Assembly: GCA_902806595.1 (NCBI GenBank)
Contig: CADCXC010000038.1
Span: 3,410,001-3,474,000, forward strand
From: Pyrenopolyporus hunteri
Taxonomy: Eukaryota; Ascomycota; Sordariomycetes; Xylariales; Hypoxylaceae
Reading direction: 5' to 3'
DNA: 64,000 bases
The translations under genes were made by a program, and so were the position numbers. The first letter of the stretch is position 1; the number at the start of each line of letters is the position of its first letter. Below the pieces are notes generated by a model. The model made no database searches and was not told the origin of the DNA. It saw only the letters and a program-made list of their open reading frames with translations. This document shows, in pieces, positions 34,702-46,385 of this stretch.

Positions 34702-36995
34702 CTACCTTCGTCCCATGTAGGATCGATAGAAGCTGTCCACATTGTCCTGCTCCGGGCCACCATAATGGTTGCCGATCGTGCTGCGTTCTTTCTGCGCCGC
34801 AGCGACCTTGGCTTGGAGAGCAGCAGCATTGCTGTCTATCCATTGAAGTTGGGAAAGATGGCTGTTGAGAACTCTGACGATTTGGCTCAGCTAGGGAGAA
34901 AACGATGTTAGCTTATACCGAGCATTGGAACGATTCTGCATCTAGAAAAACTTACCGGGTCATCCGGTTTGTTACCCTTGCTCAACGTGCCCGAAATTTC
35001 ATTGATCTCCTTGATCATCTTGGCCAGGTCGCGACCCATGTCGTCCAGTCTCTCGGTGATCTTCTCGGCCAGCTTGTAGGTTTTCTCTCGCTCTTGGTCG
35101 GGACCCGCTAGTTGCTCCCCATGTCCAATCTGTTTCGTGAATATGGAGTCCACCTCGGTCTCGTATCTATCCAGCCACGTCTCCAGCTCTTCCTGTTGAC
35201 TCTCAATGCCGACGAGCTGTCGCTCGATCTCGCGGCTACCCTTTTCGGCTTCGAATGTGTCCAAGTAGAGTTTCTGGATTCTCTCTCCATTCTCGACCAG
35301 GAGGCGATCCCATTGAGCTACTTGGGCAGCTTGCTCCTTGAATTCTTTCTGATACTTCGAGAGATCCGTAGCCCAGCGGGTAATGATCTCATCCATCGTC
35401 TTATTCTTTAGTCGCGCCATGGAGGAAGTGGGGCCGGCGGTAGAAGCTCCCAGAGCGCTGTTAGCGCCGGTGGTAGATTGTGGTGCTGCATTGTCGGCCG
35501 ATGGGGCAGCTTTTGACGTATTACCACCGAACAAGGAGCTCGTAGCCGGGGCTGCAGCTGTGGCTGCGGTAGAAGTTGGCGCAGGCGTAGTAGAAGCACC
35601 GGCAGCAGTCGTTGCAGCTGAAGTCCCCGCCGTCGAAGCAGGAGTGGTGTTGCCGAAAAGGCTAGACGCAGGCTTAGCCGGCTCAGCGTTCGTGGTAGTC
35701 GAGGCTGGCTTGCCCGCGGTGGAGAACAGAGAGGATTGCGTCTTGGCAGGTTCAGAAGTAGCAGAAGTGCCCGACTGCTTATTGACACCTGAAAACATCC
35801 CGCCAGTTTGTGCTGCCGCTGGAGCAGCTAGCGCCGGCGTGCCGGCTGGTGCAGATGAAGTATTGCTTGAACCCGCGAATAAGGAAGAGGACCCAGTGGC
35901 TGCCGCTGGCGTAGTATTCGCGCCTCCAAATAGAGAGTTGGCGGGCTTAGTGGAAGATGCCTCGGTAGGCTTAGAAGCTTGCTGTCCAAAGAGCGCGCTT
36001 CCCGAGGTAGCTGCCGGTGCACTGCCTTGCGTGACTGCAGGTTTTGCGCCAAATAAAGACGAAGCAGAAGGATTCTCGGCAGGTTTCGGGGCTCCGAAGA
36101 GAGAGGTTTGGTTAGAGGTTTGGTTCGAGGCCTGACCGGCGTTTTGGAAGAGTGACGTGGCGGCCGGAGCAGAGGATGCCGGCTGTTTCGCCGTCGCACT
36201 ACTAGTTTGCGAAGAACTAGCTGGGTTTGCGAACAGGGAGCTAGCTTGGTTTTCCTTTTGAGAGCCTTGTCCCCCAAACAAGCTGTTAACGGGTCCCGTC
36301 GGAGGGGCACCCGCGGGGGTGGTCGAGTTTAGACTGAACATTGGCTTTGTAGGAGTCGACACTGAAGCGGAAGCCGGGGGGTTACTAGCCGGGGTAGTGC
36401 TCGCGTTCTGGGGACTGAAAAGGTTGGTACTATTGCCTTTTAAGTTGTCAAATAACCCACCGCTGGGTTTCGAGCTAGGAGTGCCGGCACTGGTCGGTGT
36501 CGAACTATCCTTCTGTCCAAATATATTACCGGAGGCGGAGGCGCTTGCTGTCTGTGGAGCTGATGAGGTAGCCGCACTGGTCGACGTCGGTGTTGATGCG
36601 GTATTCGCAAACAGGCTTGTAGATTGCGCCGGCTTTGCACCACCGAAGATGTTGGATGCAGATGGCTGGGAATTGGTACCAAATACTGGAGTCCCGCTAG
36701 TCGGAGTAGCCGATCCGAATAAGGACTTCTGCTCTCCCGGCTTAGCAGCTGGATTTCCGAAGAGGCTAGCAGTTCCAGCCGAACTAGTCGCGGTGTTGTT
36801 GTTGGTGCTGCTATTGTTGGCGTTGCTCCCACCACCGAAAGAGAAACCAGCGGTGCCGGCGGCAGACGGGCCACCGAAGATATTATTCGAGGTAGAGGGA
36901 GTTGAGGAACCAAACAAGCCACCGGGAGCGGGTGCACTGGATGTGGTGGCATTGTTGGATTGTCCTCCCGAACTCGCATTGCCGAATAGCGACAT
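34702..36995 (-). CDS. nsp1: FG nucleoporin Nsp1 (Nup62 homologue)
   Basis: Two exons, 34956-36995 and 34702-34890, with a 65-nt intron (GTAAGT...CCTAG), encode 742 residues. Nsp1 is a central-channel FG nucleoporin anchored by its C-terminal coiled coils to Nup57/Nup49 and to Nup82. From MSLFGNASSGG onward about 500 residues are Ser/Thr/Ala/Pro-rich, with many LFG, IFG and SLFG repeats that form the transport barrier. The C-terminal domain begins near ARLKNKTMDEIITRWATDL and is heptad-rich (KYQKEFKEQAAQVAQWDRLL, ESQQEELETWLDRYETEVD). Exon 2 adds LSQIVRVLNSHLSQLQWIDS and ends FYRSYMGRR. A splice-like pair on the minus strand (donor GTAAGC at 37374, acceptor TTACAG at 37008) may mark a leader intron. 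Yeast-type FxFG repeats are scarce; GLFG-like spacing dominates. Confidence 0.95.
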
Positions 36996-38171
36996 GATGG
37001 ATGGTGTCTGTAAGGCAGGAATGTGGTGTATGAGATATTTATCTGACGAATGCAAGTTTATTCGGTGGAATGTTACGATGATTCGTCTCGTCGGGTCTGT
37101 GTATCAGCCTGCACTCATCCTCAAGCTGCGATGGCAGGAAAGGGATGGGGTGCCGTCGTTTGGCAATTCGCAGGATGGAGAGGACTGCGCAGACTGGACG
37201 TTGACGTTGACGTTGACGACGTTGACGACGTTGACGAGGATACGACGAGGATACGACGAGGATGCCAAGTTGGCGAAGCTGCCTCAATGTTCTGTTGAAA
37301 TAGTTAATACCCTAGACAGACCATCAATTCACACGACGTAGCCGTAGGGGATGTGAATAGCATAGGTTGCTTACCTAGAGCTCGTCTTCTTTGTCTTGCC
37401 AGGTGCAGTGATAGGTAGATGGAATCAGGCCGACTACTTTTCTTTGCGCGACGAGCTTCAAAAGATGTTAAAGTTGGACGCGACCAGGATCAAATGAATG
37501 TATGTACATAGCATGTACACCCATAGCAGCGCAGCCCAGGGTGCATGTACCTACCTACCTACCCAGCTTTTTATTATTATTTTTATTTTTTCCCTTCGCG
37601 CACGTACCATATATGGGCGCGTGCTGATATACCTATGTCTTTTCTAACTTATGTACACGCGGATACCCACATATGTATCCATGTACCTAGGTACCTATGT
37701 AAGCAGAGAGCTTCAGCCACGCCGCCACATTACTAAAGTAGGCTAAGCCTCATCTCCTTTATCTAATCTGTCGCCGTACAAGGACATTGGAACTGGCCCA
37801 GCCCTGCCCACCCTCTCTCCCTCTATCCAACCAAGGACATGTTGTCTCCGATCCTTGGACTGAAGTCTCGATCTCTACGCGTTACCTCAACCCCCCCCAG
37901 GAGGCAGGATGATAGTAGGGAGGGTATACGGCCTCATTATTTCCTAGAAAATCGATCCTACAGCTTTTTCTAAGATCACTACCTACTACCTAGTCCATTG
38001 ACCTCTCTCATCCCTATATTCCGCCAATTTGTCTTACGATACCCCTCAGAGCAGCCCCACGGCTGTTACCAAGGGAGTCCCGCAGCCTTCCACTAGATAT
38101 TATATCTCCAATTTGTGACCCTTCCGGTTTAAGCGCCGCAATCTTGCCTTACTGCCTAACGCCTCCTCGCA
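36996..38171. promoter_or_regulatory. Divergent upstream region of Nsp1 and the Laa2-like gene
   Basis: 1.2 kb between start codons. It contains the possible Nsp1 leader intron (37008-37374), a GACGTTGACGTT tandem (37195-37260), and two palindrome clusters (37546-37565 and 37681-37700). A C-run is at 37890-37898. Confidence 0.5.
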
Positions 38172-39824
38172 ATGTCCAAAGAACGGAGGTCAATTAGCCT
38201 TGAGGCCCCAGAGAGAAAGGGTACGGAAGATCCAGGTGCTCACGAGCTTGGTATGCTGTGTGCCCATCTGAAGCCTCTTCTCAAGCTAACAAATTTCCTG
38301 TCCAAGCATCCTCCGACTCCGACGAACACTTTTCCGATGCCCAAACATCCCCAAGAAATAGTATCGGGGCTGCCTCTCCGGTACCGCGAACGCGAGTCGA
38401 AAAAGTCGATGACGAGCCGTCCTACGGTGAAGTACCGGGCACGGAGGCTTACAACAAACGTACGGAGGATGCCGAGCCAGATGAGATTGCAGTCATACAC
38501 GAGAAGAAGCCCCAGTCTGTGTCACCGGATAGACCCGTGACTCCAGGAGGCCATCCAATCCCAAAGACCGTGGTGGATGAATCTGCAGATGCACCTGGGT
38601 CTTCGACTCATCGCTATAACGAAAGTCTCCACCAAGCAGATGCCGCACCGGATTTCGTCCGCAAGCCCGATGGTACAGGCGAGGCGAATCCGACACCTTC
38701 CTCGCTTGACGCCAGCGAGGAAGCAACTGGTACGACAGCCAAGTCCTCCTAAGCTACCCAGCGCGATTGACCCTTGCCCTCGTAGATAACGCGACTGTAG
38801 CCCCTTCACTCAAGTCGCCATTGACTCATCGACGGAGGAAGTCGTCTGCGGCAAAGTCGACAGGAAGTTTGGGCCAGGGAAATGCCGACGACAATGACGT
38901 CGATGACTTTGGCGACGACTTTGACGAATTTGAAGAGGGTGATGAAGATGCTGATTTTGGCGACTTCGACGATGGCTTTCAAACGGCCGAGGCGGAAGCG
39001 CAGGCTCCTACGCCGGCTCCCCAGCCTCAGGCCTCGATACCTTCATTTGTATGTTTAGGTCCCTCGCTAGGTAGTCGCAAAACTATACTAACTATCCTCC
39101 GCCGTACCAGCCCATATTAGATCTCGACGGTCTTGATTCAGAAGATATCTTAGGCGCAACAGAACCATACCTAGATGCTTTATTCTCCCCCGAAATCCAG
39201 GAGCTCCCAGCCCTGCCATCGCCCCCGAAGGACAACCCCATCTTTTTCAACCCGAGAAGCGCCTCCCTTTGGTCACAACTCGCGGCCCCACCGCCTCTCC
39301 AACCCCCCGATTGGATTCGATCTCGCATCCGACGACTATTTTTAGTATCGCTCGGTGTACCGGTAGATTTAGACGAGATACTCCCAGCCTCGAAACAAAA
39401 GAAGCTCGTGTTACCATCGATTCATCGCGTTACTTCAAATGGCTCCCTGCGCACATCATCGGAGTCTCGTTCCGTCTCTAGGCTCAGAAAACCAGACGCC
39501 GATAATAACTCGTCGGTCTCCGTGGACTCTCAAGGTAGAGAGAAACCAAGATCGGCCTCGAAACGGCGAAAAGGAGCACCCGAAGCACCCGAGCTGGATC
39601 TGGTTTCCGCAAAACAATTATGCACAACAACGGAGGAGGCTTTGAGCGGTATGACCGACAAGGAACTCCAGCAGCACGTAAAGAAATTGCAAGATATGGA
39701 AGTCTTGGCAAACGACGTGCTAGAATATTGGAAGAAACGGACAGACGAAAAGATTGGGGATAGAGAGGCGTTCGAAGGAGTTATAGAAAATCTGGTGAAG
39801 CACGCCCGGAAAACTAGGAAATGA
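38172..39824 (+). CDS. DUF5102 / Laa2-like acidic protein
   Basis: Four exons, 38172-38250, 38307-38729, 38786-39048 and 39111-39824, encode 492 residues; the three introns are 56-62 nt with GTATGC, GTACGA and GTATGT donors. The N-terminal half is disordered and rich in Ser, Pro, Asp and Glu. An acidic block (DDFGDDFDEFEEGDEDADFG, then DFDDGFQ) resembles clathrin-adaptor ear-binding FxxF/DFGDF motifs. The C-terminal half carries a fungal conserved region, ILDLDGLDSEDILGATEPYL, SLWSQLAAPPPLQPPDWIRS and RLFLVSLGVPVDLDEILP. The last is a coiled coil (KELQQHVKKLQDMEVLANDV). I recall this as DUF5102, whose yeast member Laa2 links Laa1 to AP-1 at the trans-Golgi. Family membership is fairly secure, the function inferred. 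Confidence 0.85.
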
Positions 39825-41412
39825 GAAAAGTTCAATATAGTAATCCTAATGCCTGCGTTGGGCTTAAGCCCTACGCAGAATGATTTTATCTTTGTACTCA
39901 GTTCTTACCTGTCGGCCCCTTGTATTGTGATAGCTACGCAATAAGTAGTCCCCGTTACGGCTATGATCGTGTTTTTACCACGCCGTGGCCGCACTGATAG
40001 CCCAGCTATGCTACTAATTAAAGCATATCATATGAGACAGCGCGGATGGGTGTTATGATTTAGCCTCTTTAGACGTGGCTTTAGTCAAATTTTATTCTCC
40101 TAGGTGTTCGGGGCTCCTAAGGCGCCTTGATGATACTGACTATTAAACAACTACTTATAGTCATACAGAGCATATCTTGGCCAGCATCAACCTCTTGCTC
40201 GCCGGTAGCCGACCCCCAGCTTCATTCCTCGAGCTCCCGGTCCTGTATGAATGTATTGGTAATAGGATTCTGATTATCCCCAGACGACGCAACTACCATA
40301 TTCATAAATCCCGATTAGCATCGAACCTATACAACTAGGTAGCCAATTATGATTCTGCCTTTGCGTTAATGAAGTCTAGATGATGAAGCAAGTCCACTGG
40401 GTATCAGGACTACCTACCTACGGTAATGGCTATATCTAGGCGGGTGTCAACGACCGTGCTCACCCCATATATGTATCGCCAGTCTGATCTAGAGAGCTGT
40501 TTATTCCGAACCTCCAAGTCCACAAGGAGATAGACCTCTACTTAACCCTTGGCGTTATTCCAAAGGAGCTCACGCCTATCGACGTCTCTAGGATATCGTG
40601 TTATGATATATACCCATAATTATATGAAATCCGCGTATTAGCGAGCTCTCTGTGAAAGGGGATATTGAGCTTTTACTAGACCTATAGAGAGCTTATATAT
40701 TCACTCGTCTTCCTAAGGTAGCCCGAAACTGTACAGGTAGGTGCCTAGGTGGTATGTAGGTGATTAGGACTAGACGCAATACGCCTTTCTACTCAACATG
40801 CTCATATTGCTTAGGAAAGTTTCAAGTTCACGACTTCGAGGGATATGGACATTGCAGCGCCGAGTTTCGAATTTCGAGGTAGCAAGAGCAAAAACCCATT
40901 ATTATTCATTGGGTATCCCAGGAATCCTTGGCGATCTCTTCTTACCTATAGCCGAAAGAATTTTACGACCCAAGAACCGAGGATGATGCTTAATGCGATA
41001 TTATGAGCAGGTAAAACGCACGAGAGCGTTCTTACCACAACATTAACAGGACGTGTTTGGTTCGGTAATATTTTTTATGCCATTAGCTACCTCGACGATC
41101 GCTGCGACATTCTTTAGTTCCTATTCTAGATACTAAGAGTTGAAGCACTTAGGGTCGATGCTAAGGTCCCCTTTTCCCTTAAGCCTTGCCGTCGCCGTGT
41201 AAATACCATGGACTTCTCGGTACCACCCGTTTTAGCCTTAATAGCCTCAAATTAAGGTTGTTCGTATCTTTGCAAAGTGCTTAAAGGCTATGCTCCTGAC
41301 ATCGTACCACAAAATTCGGGGATTCTCTGTTACTCTATCCTTCCGATCAACGCCCTTAAATTATACCATGTCGAATCTGACTCATCGGGGATTTATGCTC
41401 ATAGCCCCAGCT
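39825..41412. other. AT-rich gene-free region between the Laa2-like gene and eIF2 gamma
   Basis: About 1.6 kb between convergent stop codons, much more than 3' ends need. From about 40.0 to 41.4 kb the sequence is rich in TpA and stop codons in every frame and has no long open frame, yet keeps patches of moderate GC. It looks like an old, heavily mutated insertion (see findings). The palindrome occurs at 40735-40762. Confidence 0.5.
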
Positions 41413-43078
41413 TCACGACTCGGTAGGCTCTAATGTGACACCACTGCAATATTCGTTAGTTGACATGACAAGTAATTCAATTTACCACGGTAGGGACTCA
41501 CGCTGTGATGGTAGCCCATCCAATAAGACGCCAGTGCTTCTCAATTCTTCGGCTAAGAGCAATCTTCTCTCCCAGGTTCGTACAGGCGGGACTGGTTAAG
41601 GCTAGCTTGGCAGCATCTTGCTTAATGGCGGCCACCTTGGCACCGGTTGAGGTGGAACCGATGTTCACCATGAGAACCTCATTCTTCGCTAACTTGGCAA
41701 CCTTTGCTTGCTTGCCGTCCGCCGTTCGGACACCCAAGAGTCTCTTCAAGAGGTAGAAGTTGACTTCTATCTCGCTGTAAATAGCAGGAAGGCGACCCTT
41801 CAGGCCAAGAACGAACCCGACCAAACGGTCAGCTCTGCAGAGAGTGGGGTCGATACGCGTGCCAACACCAATGAGGCCGCCAGGAACGGCGTATTTCAGG
41901 TCATTGAATTCCGAGTTGAGGGAGACGATACGGCTGCAGATAGGCTTGCACTGGAGAGCGCCCTTGTCGTCTCGTGTGACAATACCGGGCCTAATCTCGA
42001 TCTCGTCGCCGAGTTTCAATACTCCATGCAAGATACTGCCACCTGCAACGCCGCCCTTTAACTCCTCAATCTCGGCGCCAGGCTTATTGACATCAAACGA
42101 TCTGATGACCATCATGTGCGGCTCCTGGGTAAAATCTCTGGGCGGTACAGGTATAGTGTTTACAATAGCTTCGTTGATAGCATCGATGTTGAACTTCAAC
42201 TGAGCGGAGATGGGGATGATTGGCGATTTGGCAGCAGGTGTTCCACGGACAAACTTCAGGATGGACTGATAATGCTGTTGAGCAGCTTCTTCTCGCATGA
42301 GGTCGACCTTATTTTGGAGAATGATGATCTTGTCCAGCTTCATGATCTCAATAGCTGCCAGATGCTCTGAAGTCTGAGGCTGGGGGACAGACTCGTTTCC
42401 GGCAATGAGCAACAGCGCGGCGTCCATGACCGCAGCACCAGATAACATAGTGCTCATGAGAATATCGTGACCAGGGCAGTCCACGAAACTAGGGGTGGTC
42501 AGGACCAAAAGTAGCTAAGGGGGAAAAAAAGGGGGGGAGGGATAAACGTACGAGACATGACGTAGAAGTCTGTATGTGCCGCTGCATCCATCGCGTTCGC
42601 AAGGAGGGTCTACCTCTTTCTCGCTCTTGTAGCTTCGATAGCATCCGGGTCTAGGACACTCGGGGTTATCGCACTTATAGATCTTGGCGTTTGCATATCC
42701 CAACTTGATGGTGATATTTCGGATCAGTTCGTTCTTGAAACGGACTGTCTGGACGCCAGATATGGCCTTAACAACGGTCGACTTTCCGTGGGCGACGTGG
42801 CCGATGGTGCCGATGTTGATGGTCGCTTGTCGCGCAATGATTTCGGGGGTAAGCGGGGTGAGCGAGCTGAGATCGAGGTCTTTCGCATCCGTCTGGGGAG
42901 GGAGAGGAGGACGCTGGACGGGAGGAGGGGGGGCGGCAGGCGATTTCTTCATCGCCGACTTTAGAGGCTTCTGATCCAGCTCCGCAGCACCATTGTCATG
43001 GCCTTCGTCCACTGGCGACTCGTTACCGGAATCCGACTCGGACTCGATGTCGTTGCCAAACCTATCGGGCGCCGACAT
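41413..43078 (-). CDS. gcd11: Translation initiation factor eIF2, gamma subunit
   Basis: Three exons, 42552-43078, 41502-42488 and 41413-41443, encode 514 residues. eIF2 gamma is the GTP-binding core that carries initiator Met-tRNA to the 40S subunit. G1 is GHVAHGKST (93-101). A zinc ribbon follows (CDNPECPRPGC and PPCERDGCSG). G3 is FVDCPGH, created exactly by the first splice, and G4 is NKVDLM. The tail is SRRIEKHWRLIGWATITA. Reading straight on would stop there at TGA, but that TGA is part of a GTGAGT donor. A 58-nt intron with an ACTAAC branch leads to a 31-nt exon adding GVTLEPTES, the normal end of the protein. The segment NESVPQPQTSEH has Val where Cys is usual. The N-terminal 75 residues are acidic, then Pro-rich. 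Confidence 0.97.
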
Positions 43079-46000
43079 TTTGCTTGGATATTGCTGTCTT
43101 TTCTGCGCTCTGTAGATATGTTTATCGCTTGTTCCGTGATGTGAGGATATTTGCACGCTTGTTGGATGAGAGAATAAGGCTTTGGGGAATGACGTTAGGT
43201 GTCGAGTTTGGGATTTTTTGCAAAGTTCTTGTGTATGAGTCTTCTTCCCCCCAACGCCGATAAGATAAAGAGTGAGGGGCAAAAGACGCTACGTAGGTAC
43301 GAATGTACTTGCTGTTATTAGGTAAGGTAGGTAGGTACCTACGAATGTGGCACTAAAGATTGCTGAACAGGTGTCGCGTAGTGTGTACCAGCTGTCAGGT
43401 CTGGCTTCTGTCCATACTAGAAATATCCACCAGCCGTCAAAGCTATTGCCAGGTGCTAGCCAGCTGGCTGATTTTACGATAAAGTACCATTATAATACAT
43501 ACGCTGAACTTTGAGTGATACCCGTTGTATTTCAGCCTGTAACTACTAAAGTTTAGTGGACATTATTGAAATCTAACGTCGTGTAAGTATAACCGTGATA
43601 ATTCTTGAATACGCGCCAGCTGATACCGCACTGACAAAATTAGATGACGGCTAGTAAAATATTTAAAACTTTCAGTGAATTGAAGCCCCTAGGCTATAGT
43701 GCTGTCTTGAGAATCCGCCAATTCATGCCGCAATTGATATAATAGCGTAGGTTAACAGCTAGCTGGCTTTCGTAATATGGACGGAACTATCAAAAGTAAC
43801 TTCCGTATAAAAAGCTACCTACCAGTTCCCCCGGACTTGTTGAATCGCTAAAGTTACTATATAATATTCTTATCAGGGTTAGGTTCTCTTTCCGCTAACA
43901 GAGTTAATGAAAGTTAAACTCATATTGTTTACTGTTACTATGTATGTCCTATCTATTATACGAATCCCCCCCTAGCTTCGATCACTACTTCTTTAACTAC
44001 CCCCCACATATAACTAAGCTCAACCGATCTACCCATGTAATGATTCTTATAAAAGTTACACATCGAAGACGTCCTCCGGCCATGTGGTGACGATAATCCA
44101 AGCACTAGCGTGGTATCAATCTTTGCTACCAAAGAGACTTACCCCAATATCAAGCTTCATTTATAAGACACCTCATTTTGGGGTAATTATTGCATTGTCT
44201 CCTAACGAAGTCTATTCTTAGGTTTTCACCTCCATAGGCAAGGCTGAGACGGGCATCTCAAAAAGCATCGTAAGCCTACAGAATGCTACCGTATCGGACG
44301 TTAAGATAACCGGTTATGTATGAAGATATTCATATGCAGCCCTACCATAGTCTATCATGAAGTGCAAGTTACATGGCGTCATTGGATTCTATTCTAGCTC
44401 CAGAACGACGTCAAGGGAATATTAATGAAGACAACTTCGTCTACACACGTATGTTGGTGTGGCATCTAGACCGTTGAGGTGTGTGGTTCAGTAACTAGCG
44501 TCCTTATACAGCCGGAGCTGCTACCAACATACCTGCTTCTCCGATGGGTTGAGAGCGCGTGTCTCATTGGCTAGAGAGGGCAAGGCCGTTAAAAATAGCC
44601 CTCAAGAGGCCTTGGCAGCACGCAGACTTGCGCAGACACAGGCACACAACGACCTTGTGGCCTAATCAACATCGAATGCGGGCTCCCTCGGTGCGGTAGT
44701 ACAATGGCTTGCAGATTCGTGAGAAATTGGCCTCCATTCCCGCCCGCCCGTGCAACCGATTATTGAGAAAGGGTCCGGAAAGGGGGCAGGCTTTGGGTGC
44801 TTGGGTTACATCCATCACGACAGTCAGCTTGCCGATTATTCTCCTCAAATCGGCCGAGCCACCCAGTCAAGTCATAATTGATGCTAAAATAAAAAAAGAC
44901 ATGGAACTTTTCATCGGCTTTCCGTTCCATCTACCCTGCGGAACTGCTACGTAGATCTACGTCACTATAATCGGAGTTTAGGGGTTACGTGGGGACAACT
45001 GTGCCTGAAATCTGCTGTTAGGAGTCTCCGCGGCGACAGAAATGGGCGCGAGGAGAGTCAGCGATGGGGAATCGGGGTTCAATGTCCGAGCAGAGGACGG
45101 TTGTTCTTGTCGTTCAATGTTGGTGTGTGAGAGAGCTTACCGCCCAGGCACAACCTGATCCCATGCATTGTGTCGTGCGGTATCACGTCTCTTCGGCCTC
45201 TGATTGGCTATGTCTTCCACCCTTGCATATGGGCACGGGTCCAACAGGGGTTGCCATCTGCCTATCATATCGGTAGATCGCCAACTGGGGTTGATGAAAG
45301 CGCCTACGAAGAATGGCGCCGGCTCGTCCCTCATACCTAATCCAACCACATCTCATCCTCCCCGTCTTTTGCGCTCAACTAGGTAGGGACCCCCTGGCCA
45401 TTGGCGAGTCTTGTCCTCGAACCCCATTCGCAGTATTAGGACTTGGTATTGTGAGTACGTCCAATTACGGCTCAGCATCGCATCCAAGAGGGCGTTGCTC
45501 GCAATGGGGGCTTGTCGATTTTAACAGTACTACGGCAAAGTATGTACCTGGACATATTAGCTTTGAGCCGAAATACCTTCTCGCCGCTGGATGTAGGCGC
45601 AAAAATTGCTATCTTACGATTTTCCCTCCGCCTGTAATTATGTACGTATGTAGGCAGGGACGAAAGTATCTTTGATTTTCTTGGATATCGTGCCCCCAAC
45701 GGCACAGTTGGCCCCTCTTCTCTCTCATATACTCAGCCTTCCTCTCGGTATGCCATCTTGCCCTCTTCATTTTTTGTTTCCTGTTTTTCGTTTCCGCTAG
45801 ATTCTCTTTCATTTGAGTAAAAAAAGTTTCCGTATCAGAAGCTCGTGATCTGTCCCATCGGATTCTTCATCAACGCGGACACGTTGATCCAGGATTTCCG
45901 ATACGACCTAGCAAGTGGCCGGCGTTAGACTCCATCCTGCCTACGGGCGTCTATTTTCATAATCGTACTACTTGGACATTGGGGCGTATTCTAGCCGCCC

Positions 46001-46385
46001 TATCAGGGACTTACATCCGGTCGATTTCGTACCCCCGGTCCGTCGTGAGCGATCCCATTGAATCTCATGTAGCCCCATCAACTAATGATCCCATGCAGAA
46101 CATTCCCAGGAAACACCGAATGAGGTGATAGCATACCCGGAAGGGCGCCTACTCAAAACCACCCACCTCCCCCGGCTCCCTAGCTATGAAAGATTCTTCC
46201 TCTCGATAGCTGGTCTCTCCGAATTCACTTTCATATTAATCCTTTCCTCTCTTTGAGTTATATACATTCTAGCCACATTCCCAAAGGCATCACAGGAACA
46301 TAATAGTAGCCTTCACGCATAGATTGAGTCTTGTTCCTTTCTTTTCTTTTAACTCTCCTTCCTCTTCACACCAACCACATATACA
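43079..46385. promoter_or_regulatory. Long divergent region between eIF2 gamma and the membrane-protein gene
   Basis: 3.3 kb without a gene. Near 43.1-43.3 kb is the eIF2 gamma promoter with a palindrome cluster (43320-43342). From about 43.45 to 44.5 kb the sequence is AT-rich and repeats short words (CTAGCTGGCT, AAAGTTACTATA, GTAACTTCCG) suggestive of mobile-element relics. The right part is the promoter of the plus-strand gene. It contains a CCAAT-type element (ATTGG at 45203-45207) and a pyrimidine-rich leader just before the ATG (46330-46385). Confidence 0.5.

Noticed and set aside
35383..37341. Two long plus-strand open frames (250 and 340 codons)
   Set aside because: They are antisense to Nsp1. 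The FG-repeat codon pattern on the other strand keeps stops away; neither has a domain.
44709..44954. 81-codon plus-strand frame
   Set aside because: Isolated, no homology recognised, within decayed intergenic DNA.
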